Source: Nereocystis luetkeana (Eukaryota; Sar; Phaeophyceae; Laminariales; Laminariaceae). From it: a stretch of 64,000 bases of DNA. Positions 63,928 to 64,000 of the stretch are shown in pieces. The notes under the pieces were generated by a model that made no database searches, was not told the origin of the DNA, and saw only the letters and a list, made by a program, of their open reading frames with translations. The stretch covers positions 7,431,290-7,495,289 of the forward strand of contig JARUPZ010000029.1 in NCBI GenBank assembly GCA_031213475.1, in the 5' to 3' direction. The translations under genes and the position numbers were made by a program. How positions within the stretch are numbered: the first letter of the stretch is position 1; each line of letters begins with the position of its first letter.

Positions 63928-64000
63928 GTTGGGTCGGCATCGGTTAGCGAAAACCGCTATAGAACACGCCTCTCACTGCGCGAGCTGCTGTAGGTAACCA
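63928..64000 (+). repeat. PCT element, 5' start, cut by window edge
   Basis: GAGTTGGGTCGGCATCGGTTAGC, then ACACGCCTCTCACTGCGCG, as in the 14673 copy. Preceded by TATATATA and TACCTGGTA (63892-63900). Confidence 0.75.

Overview
This is nuclear DNA of a eukaryote with large, intron-rich genes in repeat-filled sequence. Coding sequence is cut into short exons with GT/AG boundaries and phases that agree across introns of 0.3 to 3 kb. Interstitial TTAGGG-like tracts, a Sec3 exocyst gene and a LysM plus UBA-like protein gene fit a multicellular or large-genome alga (for example a stramenopile such as a brown alga), but the species is not identified. No operons, rRNA, convincing tRNA or CRISPR are seen.

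Layout. (1) 1.8-18.9 kb, plus strand: the C-terminal part of the exocyst subunit Sec3/EXOC1, 11 exons; the N-terminal exons lie to the left of the window or were not found. (2) 18.9-26.7 kb: intergenic repeats with a weak candidate small gene at 19.9-22.4 kb. (3) 26.7-34.0 kb, minus strand: a LysM-domain protein gene with a UBA-like C-terminal helical segment, five exons seen, 5' end uncertain (a Pro/Ala-rich reading frame at 36.2-36.8 kb may belong to it). (4) 34-45 kb: mostly repeats, with weak coding candidates near 43.2 kb. (5) 45.3-62.4 kb, plus strand: a ten-exon gene of unknown function, reconstructed here from phase-compatible exons, with helical, acidic and MIT/TPR-like segments. Non-LTR retrotransposon remnants sit at both window ends.

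Repeats dominate. There are 34 copies of a 105-bp MITE with TTACGGGGG termini and TA target duplications (M1), about 12 copies of a palindromic element with CCCTTTTAG termini next to TTAA (M2), more than 20 copies of an element that always ends in a poly-C tract (PCT), a hAT-like foldback element, two GGGTACC minisatellites, GATC-rich arrays and many microsatellites.

The most interesting signal is a set of very short sequences that look like transposon excision scars. TACCAGGTA (either strand) occurs at least 28 times, where about 0.5 would be expected by chance, and five M1 copies carry it as a clean 7-bp insertion at a TA. TATTAATA occurs ten times and is exactly what M1 excision would leave if two terminal bases stayed on each side. 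A second signal is that the retroelement fragment at the left edge ends in the same GAGTAC-(C)n sequence as the PCT elements, suggesting that a non-LTR element moved them. Both reconstructed plus-strand genes need a one-base correction in a G or C homopolymer, which points to assembly errors rather than dead genes.
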